10,779 bases of DNA from Larix sibirica (taxonomy: Eukaryota; Streptophyta; Pinopsida; Pinales; Pinaceae), in assembly GCA_004151065.3 (NCBI GenBank), contig NWUY0300021656.1, positions 6,979 to 17,757 on the forward strand, read 5' to 3'. Shown here in pieces: positions 8,711-10,779 of the stretch. The notes beneath the pieces are model-generated. The model made no database searches and was not told where the DNA came from. It worked only from the letters and a program-made list of their open reading frames with translations. Numbering within the stretch: the first letter of the stretch is position 1; each line of letters begins with the position of its first letter. A program made the translations under genes and the position numbers.

Positions 8711-10253
8711 ATGGAACCCAGAAGACAATGTAGATTAAATAACCCATCTGTAAAGAAGCAGGAAAGATTTACAAAAATTGAAGATTTGTTTTCATGAAAA
8801 CCTGATTGCGACTATATTCTAGCTTGAAGACATGGCACTCCACCTATTTCCCTACTAGAAGTAGAATACATGCAATTACAAAACCATAAAAAATCTGAAG
8901 AACTATTTGTTGAAGGAAATTTGCATGGCCTACTATACAAGTTCACATTTTCATATCATGATGTCACTGACCATGAAAAGTTCCCTGGCTTAGCTGTGAA
9001 TAAGTATATGGACAAAAGGGAGAGCTCAAATCCTAGAATACCAACTGTAATGTTTCTCAAGGAATGGGCATATGAACTATCAAGAACAAGGATACTAAAT
9101 CTATTGGAAATTCCACACTTTGGAAGATATCCACAAGTAAAGATGTGTGCAAAGTTGTTGCTATCATAAGTGCATGATGGGAATCTATGGTTGAATAAAC
9201 CTATACCTATTAATTCTAAGATCATTGAGAAAATCACAGGGCTTCCCTCTTCTGGGGAAGATATAAGTCTTTTGATGAGCATAATTCAAGAAAAGGCACT
9301 TGGAAAGAAGATTGTTGGAAAATATGGAACTCAATGTGCTAGTAGAGGGTTTTCAGTTGCACAAATAAAGGATGAAGTAGTAAGATTCAATACCTGGTTA
9401 CTATCCTATAAGATATTTTGAAAGAGCTTCTAGGATCAAGTCTCAGTAACTATCATTGCAGCAGCCAAAAAATGTGTTGAAGGAATCCAGATGAACTGGT
9501 CAAACTTTTTACTAAATGAGTTTCTTGAAGACTATCTAGAAGCCCAAGAAAAAGATAATCCCTTTCATTATACTTGGTTATTAATTTGTGTTTCATTCAC
9601 GGGATGGAAGGAACCCAAGGGAAGTCAATTCTTTGATGGAAACATGAGACCTTTCCAAGAGACAAGGTACACAAACATGTGGTTTTTTTACATCGCCAAT
9701 AGATAAGAGGATAATAATATAAATGTTTGGTTATACTTTGAAGAAATAGGATTTATTCTATGAGAGTATCCATGCGTACCATCTCAAGTAGTTGAATCAT
9801 ATAAGGGAATTGGAATGCATCATACATACATATAGGAAAAAAGAGATCCTAGCAATCGATGGTTCTCCACCAGGTTCATTTTTTCTAAAGATGATGTTGC
9901 AAAAATCGTTCAAACATGGGACATAGAGTGGAAAGTTCCACTAACAGAGGAAGAAGAAGAAGCAGCAAGAAGTAAATATAATATGAGAAGAGCAAAGGAA
10001 GGTAATTGATAGGCTCGAACCTCTATAGGAATAATCCTTTAGCATTACATAATATTTACCCCCGTTGCAAGGTGAAATCAAAGAAGAAATTGATAATTGC
10101 TTAGAAACTCTAGAATCAGTTCAAAATGAAAAGACAAAAGCATCTATTGTAGCTAAGGAAGAGGAACTAAAAGAAAAAGTTGAATCCGTAAAGAAAAATA
10201 TACAAAGACTCAAGGATATCAGTATATAATTACAGCAAAGCAATGAAGCATGA
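8711..10253 (+). pseudogene. Second relic reading frame of the element, unidentified protein of about 510 codons
   Basis: Frame 2 stays protein-like from ATG 8711 to 10009 (433 codons) with point stops at 8795, 8825, 9167, 9419, 9431, 9704, 9761 and 9833 and no indel. One frameshift near 10005 leads into frame 3, which ends in a Lys/Glu-rich coiled coil (10071-10226, then stops). In order: a basic start (MEPRRQCRLNN); HGTPPISLLEVEYMQL (8831-8878); KYMDKRESSNPRIPTVMFLK (9004-9063); WAYELSRTRILNLLEIPHFG (9068-9127); HDGNLWLNKPIPIN (9173-9214); NWSNFLLNEFLEDYLEAQEK (9494-9553); FHYTWLLI (9563-9586); RDPSNRWF (9842-9865); and an acidic run (TEEEEEAA). The Trp, His, Pro and Gly pattern suggests a globular, once-selected protein. 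I see no Asp-Ser-Gly, HHCC, YXDD or other pol motif, and no membrane segment. I have an impression of similar hypothetical proteins in plant repeats but cannot name the family. It follows gag on the same strand. Confidence 0.65.
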
Positions 10254-10265
10254 AGATAGGGGGAG
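10252..10265 (+). other. Polypurine-rich tract, first candidate
   Basis: GAAGATAGGGGGAG is purine except for one T and lies at the end of the second relic. A polypurine tract primes plus-strand DNA synthesis next to the 3' LTR. The candidate at 10362 is a better match to plant copia-type tracts. Confidence 0.3.
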
Positions 10266-10361
10266 TCATCCCTATGAACAGTGAGTGAAGTCATGCCCAA
10301 AACAAAAGAAGAGATGAACCAGTATTTGCGCAAGTAATGGCACCTCTTTTCCATTGATGTC

Positions 10362-10375
10362 AAAGGGGGAGAAAA
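10362..10375 (+). other. Likely polypurine tract of the retroelement
   Basis: AAAGGGGGAGAAAA, preceded by TTGATGTC, closely resembles the tract before the 3' LTR of many plant copia-type elements. It lies about 3.05 kb after the primer-binding site on the same strand. A 3' LTR should begin within a few bases with TG; TGAAGC at 10379 is a candidate. No matching 5' copy was seen, and the LTR may run off the window. The surrounding DNA is purine-rich, which weakens the call. Confidence 0.5.
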
Positions 10376-10540
10376 TCATGAAGCTGAAATAACATTTCAT
10401 GAAGCTGAATGCAACCAAGAAGAAGCAACATAAAGAAGAAAAATCACGAGGCTGAGAAGTAATGAAGCCAAGATGCAATGCAGCTGAAGCAAGAAATACG
10501 AGATAGATAATGAAGAATATGTGAAAGAGCATGAAGCAAA
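10376..10540 (+). repeat. Degenerate ATGAAGCTGAA-type short repeats in purine-rich DNA
   Basis: TCATGAAGCTGAA occurs at 10376-10388 and again at 10397-10409, an exact 21-bp step. Looser relatives follow: CACGAGGCTGAGAAG (about 10445), AATGAAGCCAAG (about 10462), GCAGCTGAAGCAAG (about 10480) and CATGAAGCAAA (about 10530). The frame-3 reading is rich in His-Glu-Ala and Asn-Glu-Ala. It could be the end of a low-complexity coding tail or the start of a 3' LTR. Confidence 0.45.
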
Positions 10541-10779
10541 TTATAGAAGAAATGATATGAAGATAAAGCTAAAAGCATGCATCGGCGCAGTGAAAGATAA
10601 TCATAAAGCACGCGATCTGAAGCCTTACCCATTGATTTTTTGTTCTCATAGATGCTTGAGAAGCCATGGATTAATGTTGCATGTGGTTCTCCAACAACAT
10701 ACAACAGGTTGATCTACTTCTATGCACACACTGGAAGCACCCAGCAAGATGGATCGCCCAAGAGAACCGTGGATCAATG
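10541..10779. other. Right edge, unassigned; possible 3' LTR or flank
   Basis: No coding signal I trust. CTCCAACA at 10688-10695 resembles the LTR end seen at 7291-7296, but the 25 or so bases before it do not align convincingly with those before 7291. I therefore do not call an LTR here. The base composition is more balanced and contains several CpGs (for example CATCGGCGC near 10580), unlike the relics to the left. Confidence 0.3.

Noticed and set aside
8795-9835. All stops in the second relic look like C-to-T changes
   Set aside because: Every stop codon is one C-to-T step from CGA, CAA or CAG, so this pattern carries no information by itself. The CpG count is the better evidence.
10379-10695. 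Possible 3' LTR from TGAAGC to CTCCAACA
   Set aside because: The sequence does not match the DNA before the primer-binding site beyond the last few bases (CCAACA), so an LTR pair cannot be shown.
10521-10712. 63-codon plus-strand frame and overlapping minus-strand frames near the right edge
   Set aside because: Purine-rich DNA lacks stops on one strand by composition. No conserved pattern is seen and the frames contradict each other.

Overview
The window looks like repeat-rich intergenic DNA from a large land-plant genome, possibly a gymnosperm; the exact lineage is a guess. The reasons are strongly A+T-rich DNA, severe CpG loss in former coding stretches, an LTR-retrotransposon primer-binding site that pairs with plant initiator-Met tRNA, and a plant-type Gag with two zinc knuckles. 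I see no intact gene. Everything recognisable as coding is broken by stops and frameshifts. There are no bacterial-style operons, rRNA, tRNA or CRISPR.

Layout. Positions 1-1286 hold at most a possible exon fragment at the left edge and then featureless A+T-rich DNA. Positions 1287-1906 carry a decayed minus-strand coding relic in two frames. Positions 2162-3745 are a tandem array of a roughly 380-390 bp satellite-like unit: three long copies, two internally deleted ones and a partial one. Positions 3746-4438 are A+T-rich DNA with one weak primer-binding-site-like motif. Positions 4541-6594 carry a plus-strand, frameshifted relic of a long protein ending in a coiled coil, which contains an exact 240-bp (80-codon) internal duplication. 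Positions 6595-7135 carry a minus-strand relic.

The best-defined object starts at 7291. An LTR-like end (CCAACA) is followed by an initiator-Met primer-binding site, then a relic gag gene (7362-8361: coiled coil plus two CCHC zinc knuckles), then a second 1.5-kb relic (8711-10253) that is not protease, integrase, reverse transcriptase or RNase H, and then a polypurine tract near 10362. I infer a non-autonomous LTR retrotransposon with gag and an unidentified second reading frame where pol would be expected. Its LTR pair could not be shown within the window.

If that reading is right, Gag would have packaged the element RNA, the primer-binding site and polypurine tract would have primed DNA synthesis, and pol would have been supplied in trans. 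The second frame is the most interesting unknown: about 433 codons stay in one frame with only point stops, and 789 bp inside it contain no CpG at all.
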